Part shown: positions 34,649 through 44,862 of the stretch, one piece after another
Position numbering within the stretch: position 1 is the stretch's first letter
Layout of the letters: every line of letters begins with the position of its first letter
From: Roseiarcus sp963783175
GTDB taxonomy: Bacteria; Pseudomonadota; Alphaproteobacteria; Rhizobiales; Beijerinckiaceae
Reading direction: 5' to 3'
DNA length: 64,000 nucleotides
NCBI GenBank assembly: GCA_963783175.1
Contig: CAWANG010000036.1
Location: 62,001-126,000, forward strand
The notes under the pieces: generated by a model
Told to the model about the DNA's origin: nothing
Databases searched by the model: none
The model's input: the letters and a program-made list of their open reading frames with translations, nothing else
Program-made: the position numbers and the translations under genes

Positions 34649-36547
34649 ATGCTCAGATGGTCGATCGCCTCGGTCTGCATGGGCGGCGCGCTCGAGGACA
34701 AATTCGCGGCCGCGGCCAAGGCGGGCTTTCGCGCCGTCGAGATCTTCGAGAACGATCTGACCTTCTTCCGCGGCAAGCCGCGCGACGCCCGGGTTCTGGC
34801 CGCCGATCTCGGGCTTGAGATCGTCGCTCTTCAGCCGCTGCGCGACTTCGAGGCGATGCCCGACCCCGCTCGGGCCAAGAACTTCGAGCGGGCGGCGAGA
34901 AAGCTCGACCTCATGCACGAGCTCGGCGCGCGTCTGCTTTGCCTTTGCTCCAATGTTTCGCCCGACGCGATCGACGACGGAGCGCGCGCCGCCCAAGACC
35001 TCGCCGAACTGGCCGATCTCGCCCGCCGGCACGGCATGCGGCTTGGCTACGAGGCGCTCGCCTGGGGGCGCTGGGTGAAGGACTGGACCGCCGCCTGGGA
35101 CATTGTGCGCGCCGCGGATCGCGATAACCTCGGGATTGTGCTCGACAGCTTCCATATCTGCGTCCGCGGCAACCCGATCGAACCGATCGCCGCTCTGCCG
35201 GCCGAGAAGATCGCGCTCGTGCAGGTGGCCGACGCGCCGGCGCTGGTCATGGACCCGCTGTCGCTGAGCCGGCACTATCGCTGCTATCCCGGCCAGGGCG
35301 ACTATCCGATCGTCGACTATCTCGACGCCGTGGCCCGCTCCGGCTATCGGGGCCCGCTGTCGCTCGAAATCTTCAACGACCAGTTTCGCGGCGCCTCGGC
35401 CGCGGCGATCGCAATCGACGGGATGCGCTCGCTGAGGGCCGCCGGCGAAGCGCTGGGCGCGAAGCGGGCCGCGCGTGGCGACCCGCCGCTCGCCGACCTG
35501 GCGCCGTTGCCGCCGGCCCCGGTGGTCGAGCGGGCTGAATTCGTCGAGTTCGCGGCGGGCGACGCGGCAGCGAGCGAATTGACTGCGCTTATCGAGGGCC
35601 TCGGCTTCCGGTGCGCCGGCCGGCACCGCTCGAAGGACGTCGATCTCTACTCGCAGGGCGAGATCAACCTCATCGTCAACCGCGAACGCGAGGGCTTCGC
35701 CCATTCGTTTTCGCTGCTGCATGGGCCCTCGGTGTGCGCGATCGCGCTCAAGGTCGACTCGGTCGACAAGGCGCTCGATCGGGCGAGCGCGCTCGAGTGC
35801 CAGACTTACGTCGGCAAGATCGGACCCGGCGAAGCGACCGTGCCCGCGGTCGCCGGCGTCGAAAACAGCCTCATCTACTTCATCGGCTCAGGCGACCTGG
35901 CGTGGCGCGACGATTTCGCGGCCACCGAGCCTCCGTCTTCCGAGGGCCGTCTGCGCAAGGTCGACCATCTCTCGAATGTCGTGCGCCGTGGCGAATTCCT
36001 GACCTGGTCGCTGTTCTATCGCACGGTGCTCGGGCTCTTGCCGCAGCCGCAGGTCGAGATCGCCGATCCGCACGGCGCGTTCTTCAGCCGCTTGCTCCGC
36101 AGCCCGAACGGCGAATTGCGCATTGCGCTCAACGTTGGCGAGGGCGGCGCGACGGGCGTCTCGCGCTTTCTCGACGCCTTCGGCGGCGCGGGCTTCCAGC
36201 AGATCGCGCTTTCGAGCGACGATATCTTCGCCGCCGTCGAAGCGGCGAAGGCGAACGGCGTCGCCTTCCTGCCCATTCCGGACAATTACTACGACGATCT
36301 CGCGACCCGCTTCGACATCGCCCCCGATCTGCTCGCCCGGATGCGCGCGCTCGGCATGCTCTACGACCGGGTGAAGGGCGGAGAGTTTTTCCACATCTAC
36401 ACCCGGACCTTCCAGGACCGCTTTTTCTTCGAGATCGTCGAGCGCCGCAACTATGACCTGTTTGGCGCCGCCAACACTCCTGTCCGGCTCGCCGCCCAGG
36501 CCAGTCTGACCGACGCCGATGAGCGCGCGGAGATCGAATTCGAATGA
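34649..36547 (+). CDS. quiC: 3-dehydroshikimate dehydratase, two-domain (sugar-isomerase + HPPD-like)
   Basis: This enzyme converts 3-dehydroshikimate to protocatechuate, linking shikimate/quinate use to ring cleavage. The N-terminal 285 residues form a xylose-isomerase-like TIM barrel (KAGFRAVEIFENDLTFFRGK, RLGYEALAWGRWVKDWTAAW, GIVLDSFHICVRGNPIEPIA, PLSLEIFNDQFRGAS), with acidic and histidine metal ligands. Residues 290-632 resemble 4-hydroxyphenylpyruvate dioxygenase (VDHLSNVVRRGEFLTWSLFY, GEFFHIYTRTFQDRFFFEIV), retaining the His...His...Glu pattern. The length of 632 aa matches bacterial QuiC1-type fusions. Whether the HPPD half has its own activity is not known to me. Confidence 0.9.
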   Translation: MLRWSIASVCMGGALEDKFAAAAKAGFRAVEIFENDLTFFRGKPRDARVLAADLGLEIVALQPLRDFEAMPDPARAKNFERAARKLDLMHELGARLLCLCSNVSPDAIDDGARAAQDLAELADLARRHGMRLGYEALAWGRWVKDWTAAWDIVRAADRDNLGIVLDSFHICVRGNPIEPIAALPAEKIALVQVADAPALVMDPLSLSRHYRCYPGQGDYPIVDYLDAVARSGYRGPLSLEIFNDQFRGASAAAIAIDGMRSLRAAGEALGAKRAARGDPPLADLAPLPPAPVVERAEFVEFAAGDAAASELTALIEGLGFRCAGRHRSKDVDLYSQGEINLIVNREREGFAHSFSLLHGPSVCAIALKVDSVDKALDRASALECQTYVGKIGPGEATVPAVAGVENSLIYFIGSGDLAWRDDFAATEPPSSEGRLRKVDHLSNVVRRGEFLTWSLFYRTVLGLLPQPQVEIADPHGAFFSRLLRSPNGELRIALNVGEGGATGVSRFLDAFGGAGFQQIALSSDDIFAAVEAAKANGVAFLPIPDNYYDDLATRFDIAPDLLARMRALGMLYDRVKGGEFFHIYTRTFQDRFFFEIVERRNYDLFGAANTPVRLAAQASLTDADERAEIEFE

Positions 36548-36602
36548 ACGCGCATTGCCTCGCGCGGCGCGCTTCGCGCCGTCTCACAGGAACCTGACCC
36601 GA

Positions 36603-37436
36603 ATGCTGAACGGCGACACCAGGATCATCGCGCATGTCGGCTATCCAACGACGACGTTCAAATCGCCGATGATCTACAATCCGTGGTTCGAGAAGCGCAG
36701 TATCAACGCCGCCGTCGTGCCGCTCGGCGTCAAAAGCGAAGATTTCACCCGCGCCTTCCCGGAGATTTGCCGCTTCACCAATTTCCACGGCGCGTTGATC
36801 ACGATGCCGCACAAGATTGCGGTCATCGGCCTCATCGACGAGGTGTCGACCGCGGTCAAGGTTGCGGGCTCATGCAACGCCGTCCGCCGGGACGCCGACG
36901 GCCGACTGGTCGGCGACATGTTCGACGGCGAAGGGTTCGTGCGCGGAATGGCGCGGCGCGGCGGCGCGCTCGCCGGCAAGAGGGTCCTGGTCGTGGGATC
37001 GGGCGGAGTGGGCTCCGCCATCGCCGCCTCGTCCGCGGCCGCAGGCGCCGCCGAGATCGGGCTTTACGACGTGAGCGCCGCCGCGATGGAGGCGCTCGCG
37101 GGGAGGCTGAGGCAGAACTATCCGCGGCTCAAGGTTTCCCTCGGATCGAACGACCCGACCGGGTTCGGCGTCGTCGTCAACGCGACTCCGCTCGGCATGA
37201 AGGCCGGCGATCCGATGCCGGTCGACGTCGCGCGCCTTTCGCCCTCGACCTATGTCGGCGAAGTGGTGATGAAGCAGGAGACGACCGCCTTTCTCGCCGC
37301 AGCGCGGGCGCGCGGCTGCGAAACCCAGATCGGCATCGACATGCTGTTCGAGCAAATCCCCGCCTATCTCGAATTCTTCGGCTTTCCGTCCGCCACTCCG
37401 ACGGAACTGAGATCGGTCGCCAAGGTCGATTACTAG
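36603..37436 (+). CDS. shikimate dehydrogenase-like protein (AroE/YdiB family)
   Basis: This 277-aa NAD(P)-dependent oxidoreductase has SPMIYNPWFEKRSINAAVVP, the catalytic lysine in ALITMPHKIAVIGLID, the Rossmann motif VLVVGSGGVGSAIAASSAAA and VVNATPLGMKAGDPMPVD, then GIDMLFEQIPAYLEFFGFP. Its place between QuiC and a shikimate-type permease suggests it oxidises shikimate or quinate to the 3-dehydro acid for catabolism rather than biosynthesis. The start is ATG 36603. Confidence 0.85.
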   Translation: MLNGDTRIIAHVGYPTTTFKSPMIYNPWFEKRSINAAVVPLGVKSEDFTRAFPEICRFTNFHGALITMPHKIAVIGLIDEVSTAVKVAGSCNAVRRDADGRLVGDMFDGEGFVRGMARRGGALAGKRVLVVGSGGVGSAIAASSAAAGAAEIGLYDVSAAAMEALAGRLRQNYPRLKVSLGSNDPTGFGVVVNATPLGMKAGDPMPVDVARLSPSTYVGEVVMKQETTAFLAAARARGCETQIGIDMLFEQIPAYLEFFGFPSATPTELRSVAKVDY

Positions 37437-37473
37437 AGCCGGCAACGGCGGCCAATACGAGGGAGGAACGAAA

Positions 37474-38865
<1,392 letters not shown>

Positions 38866-38947
38866 CAGGGTCTAAGAAGGCGATACGCGGCGCGCTTTTT
38901 CGCCTCGCGTGAAGGCGTTGCGGGCGGGAGGCCGGAAGGAGGGAGCG

Positions 38948-39631
38948 ATGACCGAACTCGGCGTCGTCAGACGCAAAGTCAAGCGCGCCGAGCGCGCCGC
39001 CGTCGAGGCGCTCGGCCGCTACGGGGTCGCGACCGTGCATGAGGCGATGGGACGCGTGGGGCTGATGAAGCCCTACATGCGGCCGATTTATCCGGGCGCT
39101 ATGATCTCCGGAACGGCGGTGACGGTCCTGCTTCATCCGGGCGACAATTGGATGATGCACGTCGCCGCCGAACAGGTCGAGCCCGGCGACATCGTCGTTG
39201 CCGCGATCACCGCCGACTCCACCGACGGTTTCTTCGGCGATCTCCTTGGAACGAGCTTCATGGCCCGCGGCGCCAAGGGCCTCGTCATCGACGCCGGCGT
39301 GCGCGATGTGAAGACGCTGACCGAGATGGGCTTTCCCGTCTGGAGCAAATGCGTGAGCGCCAAGGGCACAGTCAAGTCGACGCTGGGCTCGGTCAACATT
39401 CCGGTCGTCTGCGCCGGCGCCTTGGTGCACCCAGGCGACGCGATCGTCGCCGACGACGACGGGATTGTCGTCGTCCCGGCAGCCTGGGCGATGAAGACGG
39501 CGGACGCCGCCGCGGCTCGTGAAGCCAACGAGGGCGACAAGCGCGCCAAGCTCGCCGCCGGCGCGCTGGGGCTCGACATGTACAAGATGCGCGAGCCGCT
39601 CGCCAAAGCCGGCCTCAAATACATCGACTGA
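38948..39631 (+). CDS. ligK: 4-carboxy-4-hydroxy-2-oxoadipate aldolase / oxaloacetate decarboxylase
   Basis: LigK cleaves CHA to pyruvate and oxaloacetate, ending the pathway. The 227-aa protein has GRYGVATVHEAMGRVGLMKP, the substrate-binding GDLLGTSFMARGAKGLVIDA, the Arg/Asp in DAGVRDVKTLTEMGFPVWSK and DDDGIVVVPAAWA, as in class II RraA-like aldolases. The ATG at 38948 follows AAGGAGGGAGCG. ligI starts 15 bp later. Confidence 0.92.
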   Translation: MTELGVVRRKVKRAERAAVEALGRYGVATVHEAMGRVGLMKPYMRPIYPGAMISGTAVTVLLHPGDNWMMHVAAEQVEPGDIVVAAITADSTDGFFGDLLGTSFMARGAKGLVIDAGVRDVKTLTEMGFPVWSKCVSAKGTVKSTLGSVNIPVVCAGALVHPGDAIVADDDGIVVVPAAWAMKTADAAAAREANEGDKRAKLAAGALGLDMYKMREPLAKAGLKYID

Positions 39632-39645
39632 AGGCGCCTGACCCC

Positions 39646-40593
39646 GTGAACGCCGCCGAGAAGCCAGTGACCGGACCGTTCGAGAAGACCAAGGGCTGGC
39701 TCGACTGGTTCGATCGCCCGAGCAAGCCCCGCTTTTCACTTCCTCCCGGCAGCGTCGACGCCCATTGCCATGTGTTCGGGCCGGGCGCTGAGTTCCCTTA
39801 CGCGCCCGAGCGCAAATACACCCCTTGCGACGCCAGCAAGGCGCAATTGTTCGCGCTGCGCGATCATCTCGGTTTTTCGCGCAACGTCATCGTTCAGGCG
39901 ACCTGCCACGGCGCCGACAACAGCGCCATGGTCGACGCGCTCGTTGCGAGCGCGGGCAGGGCGCGCGGCGTCGCGACCGTCAGGCGCGAGGTCAGCGACG
40001 CGGAATTGACGCGGCTTCATCAGGCGGGCGTGCGCGGCGTCAGGTTCAATTTCGTCAAGCGGCTGGTCGACTTCACCCCCAAAGACGAGCTGATCGAAAT
40101 CGCCGGCCGCATCGTCGAGCGCGACTGGCATGTCGTCGTCTATTTCGAGGCTGCGGACCTGCCGGAACTCATCGACTTCTTCACCGAGCTGCCGACCACC
40201 GTCGTCGTCGACCACATGGGCCGCCCGGACGTGACGAAGCCGGTCGATGGGCCCGAATTCTCGCGCTTTCTCAAATTCATGGACGATTACGAGAACGTCT
40301 GGTGCAAGGCGACGTGTCCCGAGCGCCTGTCGGTCAGCGGCCCGCCGGCGCTCGACGGCAAGCAACACGCCTATCGCGACGTCGTTCCGTTCGCTCGCAA
40401 GGTGATCGAGGAATTTCCGGACCGCGTGCTGTGGGGCACCGATTGGCCGCACCCGAACTTGAAGGGCCATATGCCCGACGATGGGCTCCTGGTCGATTTC
40501 ATTCCCGAGATCGCAAGCGCGGCCGACCTCCAGGACCTTTTGCTCGTCGACAATCCGATGCGGCTCTACTGGCCCGACGAAAGGAGAGGGTGA
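39646..40593 (+). CDS. ligI: 2-pyrone-4,6-dicarboxylate hydrolase
   Basis: LigI hydrolyses the lactone PDC to 4-oxalomesaconate. The 315-aa amidohydrolase starts at GTG 39646. It has the HxH motif in GSVDAHCHVFGPGAEFPYAP, AGVRGVRFNFVKRLVDFTPK, VVVDHMGRPDVTKPVDGPEF and VLWGTDWPHPNLKGHMPDDG, all diagnostic for LigI. The family is metal-independent in known members. ligA starts 5 bp after its stop. Confidence 0.93.
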   Translation: MNAAEKPVTGPFEKTKGWLDWFDRPSKPRFSLPPGSVDAHCHVFGPGAEFPYAPERKYTPCDASKAQLFALRDHLGFSRNVIVQATCHGADNSAMVDALVASAGRARGVATVRREVSDAELTRLHQAGVRGVRFNFVKRLVDFTPKDELIEIAGRIVERDWHVVVYFEAADLPELIDFFTELPTTVVVDHMGRPDVTKPVDGPEFSRFLKFMDDYENVWCKATCPERLSVSGPPALDGKQHAYRDVVPFARKVIEEFPDRVLWGTDWPHPNLKGHMPDDGLLVDFIPEIASAADLQDLLLVDNPMRLYWPDERRG

Positions 40594-40597
40594 ACCC

Positions 40598-41011
40598 ATG
40601 GCGCTCGACAAGGAGTTCAAGGAAATTCCCGGCACAATCGTCTTCGACGCCGAACAATCGCGCAAAGGCTACTGGCTCAACCAGTTCTGCATGTCGCTGA
40701 TGAAGGCCGAGAACCGCGCCCGCTTCAAGGCCAACGAGCGCGCCTATCTCGACCAATGGAAGATGACTGAGGAGCAGAAGCAGGCGGTCCTTGATCGTGA
40801 TCTCAACCGCATGATGGCGCTCGGCGGCAACATCTACTTCTTATCGAAGATCGGCGCGACCGACGGCAAGAGCTTCCAGCAGATGGCGGGCAGCATGACC
40901 GGCATGAGCGAGCAGGAATACCGCGACATGATGGTCAAGGGCGGCCGGAAGATCGAAGGAAACCGCAGGATCGGGGAGGGCGGAGACGCCCAGCGTCCCC
41001 GGAAGGACTGA
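40598..41011 (+). CDS. ligA: protocatechuate 4,5-dioxygenase alpha subunit
   Basis: This is the small subunit of the type II extradiol dioxygenase that cleaves protocatechuate between C4 and C5. The 137-aa helical protein has EIPGTIVFDAEQSRKGYWLN, QFCMSLMKAENRARFKANER, LDRDLNRMMALGGNIYFLSK and MTGMSEQEYRDMMVKGGR. It lies 5 bp after ligI and 36 bp before ligB. Confidence 0.93.
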   Translation: MALDKEFKEIPGTIVFDAEQSRKGYWLNQFCMSLMKAENRARFKANERAYLDQWKMTEEQKQAVLDRDLNRMMALGGNIYFLSKIGATDGKSFQQMAGSMTGMSEQEYRDMMVKGGRKIEGNRRIGEGGDAQRPRKD

Positions 41012-41047
41012 CGGCATTCCGACTTCTCCGCCAAAGGACGCTTCAAC

Positions 41048-41908
41048 ATGGCCCGCATCACTGCCTCTCTTTACACCTCGCACATCCCCGCCGTCGGCGC
41101 CGCCTTCGACCTCGGCAAGACCAAGGAAGATTACTGGAAGCCGGTTTTCGCCGGATACGACTTCGACAAGCAGTGGGTGAAGACTCACAAGCCCGACGTG
41201 ATCTTCGTCGTCTACAACGATCACGCCACCGCCTTCAGCCTCCAGATGATCCCCACTTTCGCGATCATGACCGGGCCGGAATTCAATCCCGCGGATGAAG
41301 GCTACGGCGCGCGCCCGGTGCCGAAGGTCATCGGGGACCCGGAGCTTGCCTCCCATATCGCCTCGGAGGTGATCCAGCAGGATTTCGACCTGACCATGGT
41401 CAACGAGATCGACGTCGACCACGGTCTGACCGTGCCGCTCTCGTGCGTTTTCGGCGAGGTCAAGCAATGGCCGTGCAAGATCATCCCCTTTGCGGTTAAC
41501 GTCGTGCAGCACCCCGTGCCCTCCGGGGCGCGTTGCCTCGCGCTTGGCCGGGCGATCGGCAAGGCGATCATGAGCTACCCCGAGGATATCAACGTCCATG
41601 TCTGGGGCACCGGCGGCATGAGCCACCAGCTTCAGGGGCCGCGCGCCGGCCTGATCAACAAGGAATGGGACAACGCCTTCCTCGACCGGCTGATCGATGA
41701 CCCCAAGGGCCTCTCGAAGATGCCCAACATCGACTACGTCCGCGAGGCGGGATCGGAAGGCATCGAACTTGTGATGTGGCTGATTGCGCGCGGCGCGATG
41801 GCCGATGTCGTCGCCGGCGGCCCGAAGCCAAAGGTGGCGCACCGGTTCTACCATGTCCCGGCGTCCAACACCGCGGTCGGGCATCTCATTTTGGAGAACG
41901 CGGCCTAG
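41048..41908 (+). CDS. ligB: protocatechuate 4,5-dioxygenase beta subunit (catalytic)
   Basis: This is the catalytic Fe(II) subunit. The 286-aa protein has iron ligands His12 in YTSHIPAVG and His59 in FVVYNDHATAF, and a late glutamate in AGSEGIELVMWLIARGAM. The active-site histidine is in GGMSHQLQGPRAGLINKEWD. Length and motifs match LigB of 4,5-cleavers rather than intradiol 3,4-dioxygenases. A REP-like palindrome separates it from ligC. Confidence 0.95.
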   Translation: MARITASLYTSHIPAVGAAFDLGKTKEDYWKPVFAGYDFDKQWVKTHKPDVIFVVYNDHATAFSLQMIPTFAIMTGPEFNPADEGYGARPVPKVIGDPELASHIASEVIQQDFDLTMVNEIDVDHGLTVPLSCVFGEVKQWPCKIIPFAVNVVQHPVPSGARCLALGRAIGKAIMSYPEDINVHVWGTGGMSHQLQGPRAGLINKEWDNAFLDRLIDDPKGLSKMPNIDYVREAGSEGIELVMWLIARGAMADVVAGGPKPKVAHRFYHVPASNTAVGHLILENAA

Positions 41909-41923
41909 CTGTGATCGGCCACC

Positions 41924-42009
41924 CGTCATTGCGAGCGAAGCGAAGCAATCCAGAAGAACGTCGGGTGCGAGGGCTGGATTGCTTCGTCGCTACGCTCCTC
42001 GCAATGACG
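41924..42009. repeat. REP-like paired palindrome between ligB and ligC
   Basis: CGTCATTGCGAGCGAAGCGA (41924 on) is answered by an inverted copy ending CTCGCAATGACG (42009), with AAGCAATCCAG and CTGGATTGCTTCG inside, so the whole 86 bp can fold into one hairpin. This element type, CATTGCGAG-n-GCAATCCAG, is frequent in Bradyrhizobium-like genomes as I recall. It differs in sequence from the CCCGCGAAAGCGGG type. Confidence 0.8.
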
Positions 42010-42042
42010 TTGTGGGTCGTCCCTTAGCCTTCGGAGATCCCC

Positions 42043-42996
42043 ATGCCCAAGACTCTCAAAGTCGCGCTGGCCGGCGCCGGCGCCTTCGGCCTCAAGCATC
42101 TCGACGCGATCAAATTGATCGACGGGGTCGAGGCGGTCTCGCTCGTCGGGCGCGACCTCGACAAGACTAAGGAAGCGGCGGCGCAGTACGGCGTCGGCCA
42201 CGTTGCGACCGATCTCGCCGAAAGCCTGAAAGTTCCGGGGCTCGACGCGGTGATCCTCGCCACCCCGACGCAGATGCACGCCGACCAGGCGCTTCAGTGC
42301 CTCAAGGCCGGCAAACATGTGCAGGTCGAGATTCCGCTCGCCGACAGCCTGAAGGACGCCGAAGCGGTCGCGGCGATGCAGAAAGAAACCGGGCTCGTCG
42401 CCATGGTCGGCCACACGCGCCGCTTCAACCCGAGCCATCAGTTCGTGCGCCAGCGGATCCTCAAGGACGAGTTCCATATCCAGCAGATGGACGTCCAGAC
42501 CTATTTCTTCCGCCGCACCAACATGAACGCGCTCGGCCAGGCGCGCTCCTGGACCGATCACCTTCTCTGGCATCACGCCGCCCACACCGTCGACCTTTTT
42601 GCCTATCAGGCCCGCTCGCCGATCGTCAAAGCCAACGCGGTTTCCGGGCCGGTCAGCCCCTCGCTCGGCATCGCCATGGACATGAGCATCCAGCTCAAGA
42701 CCGCGAACGAGGCGATCTGCACGCTCTCGCTCTCGTTCAACAACGACGGCCCTCTCGGCACCTTCTTCCGCTATATCGGCGACACCGCGACCTATATCGC
42801 CCGCTACGACGATCTCTTCACCGGCAAGGACGAGAAGATCGACGTCAGCAAGGTCGCCGTGTCGATGAACGGCATCGAGCTCCAGGACCGCGAGTTTTTC
42901 GCCGCCATCCGCGAGGGCCGCGAGCCCAACGCCAGCGTGCAGCAGGTGCTGCCGTGCTACCGCGTGCTCGCCGACCTCGAGAAGCGGATGGGGTGA
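42043..42996 (+). CDS. ligC: 4-carboxy-2-hydroxymuconate-6-semialdehyde dehydrogenase
   Basis: LigC oxidises the ring-cleavage product CHMS with NAD(P)+ to the lactone PDC. The 317-aa Gfo/Idh/MocA-fold protein has a Rossmann start, KVALAGAGAFGLKHLDAIKL, then AVILATPTQMHADQALQCLK, AGKHVQVEIPLADSLKDAEA, VGHTRRFNPSHQFVRQRILK and TDHLLWHHAAHTVDLFAYQA. It is the last gene of the operon and meets aspartate aminotransferase tail to tail. Confidence 0.92.
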   Translation: MPKTLKVALAGAGAFGLKHLDAIKLIDGVEAVSLVGRDLDKTKEAAAQYGVGHVATDLAESLKVPGLDAVILATPTQMHADQALQCLKAGKHVQVEIPLADSLKDAEAVAAMQKETGLVAMVGHTRRFNPSHQFVRQRILKDEFHIQQMDVQTYFFRRTNMNALGQARSWTDHLLWHHAAHTVDLFAYQARSPIVKANAVSGPVSPSLGIAMDMSIQLKTANEAICTLSLSFNNDGPLGTFFRYIGDTATYIARYDDLFTGKDEKIDVSKVAVSMNGIELQDREFFAAIREGREPNASVQQVLPCYRVLADLEKRMG

Positions 42997-43027
42997 GCAA
43001 TCCTCCCCCGCCGCGGGCGGGGGGCGA

Positions 43028-44230
43028 TCACCTCAGCTCCGCCGTGAAGCGCTGGATCTTCGCGCAGGCCGTCTCGAGCTTGTCGAGCGAGGTCGCGTAG
43101 GAGACGCGGAAGTTGGGCCCAAGCCCGAAGGCGCTGCCCTGGACGGCCGCGACGCCTTCCTCCTCGAGAAGCTCGGTGACGAAATCGACGTCGCTCTCGA
43201 TCACCTTGCCCGAGGGCGCCTTTTTCCCGATCGCGCCGGCGCAGGACGGATAGACGTAGAACGCGCCCTCCGGCTTCGGGCATTTGAGGTGCTTCGCCTG
43301 GCTGAGCATCGAGACGACGAGGTCGCGCCTCTCCTCGAACGCCTTCCGGCGGACGGGGATGAAGTCCTGCGGCCCGTTCAGCGCCTCGACGGAAGCCCAT
43401 TGGGCGATCGTGCACGCGCCCGAGGTCTGCTGGCCCTGGACCATGTCCATCGCCTTGATGAGCTCGGCCGGCCCGGCGGCGTAGCCGATCCGCCACCCGG
43501 TCATCGCATAGGCCTTGGAGACGCCGTTCATGGTCAGCGTGCGCGGCTTCAAGCCGGGCTCGACCTGTACCGGCGTCGTGAAGACGAAGTCGCCGTAGAC
43601 GAGATGTTCGTACATGTCGTCGGTCAGCACCCAGACGTGCGGGTGGCGCATGAGCACGTCTGTCAGGGCCTTGAGCTCGGCGCGCGTATAAGCCGCGCCG
43701 GTCGGGTTCGACGGCGAGTTCAGGATCACCCACTTGGTGCGCGGCGTGATCGCGCGCTCGAGGTCCTCGGGCTTGAGCTTGAAGCCGCTCTCGAGCGTGG
43801 TCGGCACGATGACCGGATCGCCCCAGTTGATCGCGACCATCTCCGGGTAGCTCACCCAATAGGGCGCGGGAATGATGACCTCGTCGCCCTTGTTCATCGT
43901 GACCAGGAAGGCGTTGTAGAGGATCTGCTTGCCGCCGGTGGCGACGATCGTGTCGGACGGCTTGTAGTCGAGCCCGTTCTCACGGCTAAACTTGGCCGCA
44001 ATCGCCTCGCGCAGCGGCGGAATGCCGAGCACCGGGGGATACTTGGTCTCGCCGCGCTTGATCGCCTCGATCGCCGCCTGCTTGACGTTTTCGGGCGTGT
44101 CGAAGTCCGGCTCGCCGACCGACAGCGAAATGACGTCCCGCCCCTTGGCTTTGAGGTCGCGCGCCTTCTGCGTCACCGTCATCGTGGCGGAGGGCTTAAC
44201 GCGAGAGAGGACGTCGGCGAGGAAAGCCAT
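43028..44230 (-). CDS. aspC: pyridoxal-phosphate aminotransferase (aspartate aminotransferase, class I)
   Basis: This 400-aa cytoplasmic transaminase has MTVTQKARDLKAKGRDVISL, SVGEPDFDTPENVKQAAIEA, YPPVLGIPPLREAIAAKF, NSPSNPTGAAYTRAELKAL and the PLP lysine in NGVSKAYAMTGWRIGYAAGP. The C-terminal substrate arginine is in FRVSYATS. It matches the alphaproteobacterial aspartate aminotransferase subgroup (AspB/AatA); the symbol is by family only. It is convergent with ligC and divergent from the toxin-antitoxin pair. Confidence 0.9.
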   Translation of the reverse strand: MAFLADVLSRVKPSATMTVTQKARDLKAKGRDVISLSVGEPDFDTPENVKQAAIEAIKRGETKYPPVLGIPPLREAIAAKFSRENGLDYKPSDTIVATGGKQILYNAFLVTMNKGDEVIIPAPYWVSYPEMVAINWGDPVIVPTTLESGFKLKPEDLERAITPRTKWVILNSPSNPTGAAYTRAELKALTDVLMRHPHVWVLTDDMYEHLVYGDFVFTTPVQVEPGLKPRTLTMNGVSKAYAMTGWRIGYAAGPAELIKAMDMVQGQQTSGACTIAQWASVEALNGPQDFIPVRRKAFEERRDLVVSMLSQAKHLKCPKPEGAFYVYPSCAGAIGKKAPSGKVIESDVDFVTELLEEEGVAAVQGSAFGLGPNFRVSYATSLDKLETACAKIQRFTAELR

Positions 44231-44274
44231 GGGAAACGAGCGCCTTTGCGATGGGGGGTTTCAGGGCGGCGCAC

Positions 44275-44329
44275 TATAATGACGCGGGCGGTCTGCGGCA
44301 ACCCGTTTGCGGTCCTCTCCGCAGACCGC
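44275..44329 (+). promoter_or_regulatory. Toxin-antitoxin promoter region with -10 and perfect 11-bp inverted repeat
   Basis: TATAAT stands at 44275-44280. Just downstream, GCGGTCTGCGG (44288-44298) and CCGCAGACCGC (44319-44329) form a perfect 11-bp inverted repeat with a 20-nt spacer, 40 bp before the antitoxin ATG. Xre-type antitoxins usually repress their own promoter, so this is a likely operator; it could instead act as an RNA hairpin. Confidence 0.5.
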
Positions 44330-44368
44330 TTTACAACGACCTGCTTCGGAGAGCTCTTGAATATTCCC

Positions 44369-44856
44369 ATGTGGGGCGCTATCGTGGCCCGATTGGTCAA
44401 GGAGGCCGTCGTGCTATCGAATTATGACGCCAAAGCTGTCGCCGAAGTCTTGGGCCTCGTCCTCCTGAGAGCGTCGAGGCCGTCCTCGGTTTCGTCGGTC
44501 TTCATCGAGAAAGCTGTCGAAAGCGGCCTTCCCCGCAACGCCCTCCGACATGTTGCGGAATTGATTGCTGGGGGCGACAAAGCGAAGGCCTCGGCGTTGG
44601 AGCGCGGCATTGTCCCAAAGACAACTCTCGAGCGTCGCGAGAAAAAACTGTCGCCTCGGGAGAGCGAGCGAACGGAGCGCATCGCCCGACTCTTCGTCCA
44701 CGCCCGCCGCGCCCTCGGCACGGAGGCCGAAGCGCGCGAGTTCATGACGGCTCCGCATCCTCGAACTGCAACCCGATCGAAGCTGCAAGAACCGATCTTG
44801 GCGCCCGCCGCACCGAGCAGATTCTCAACGCCCTCGAATACGGCCTGGCCCTCTAG
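44369..44856 (+). pseudogene. Xre/MbcA/ParS-type antitoxin (DUF2384), single frameshift
   Basis: The first frame gives ESGLPRNALRHVAELIAGGD, KTTLERREKKLSPRESERTE and LFVHARRALGTEAEAREFMT, the helical antitoxin core of the Xre-RES family. After APHP (about 44765) the frame changes by one missing base and continues NPIEAARTDLGARRTEQILN and ALEYGLAL, the DUF2384 domain end. Adding one base gives 162 aa. The stop is 6 bp before the toxin GTG, so the genes are coupled. Confidence 0.75.
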
Positions 44857-44862
44857 GGAGAA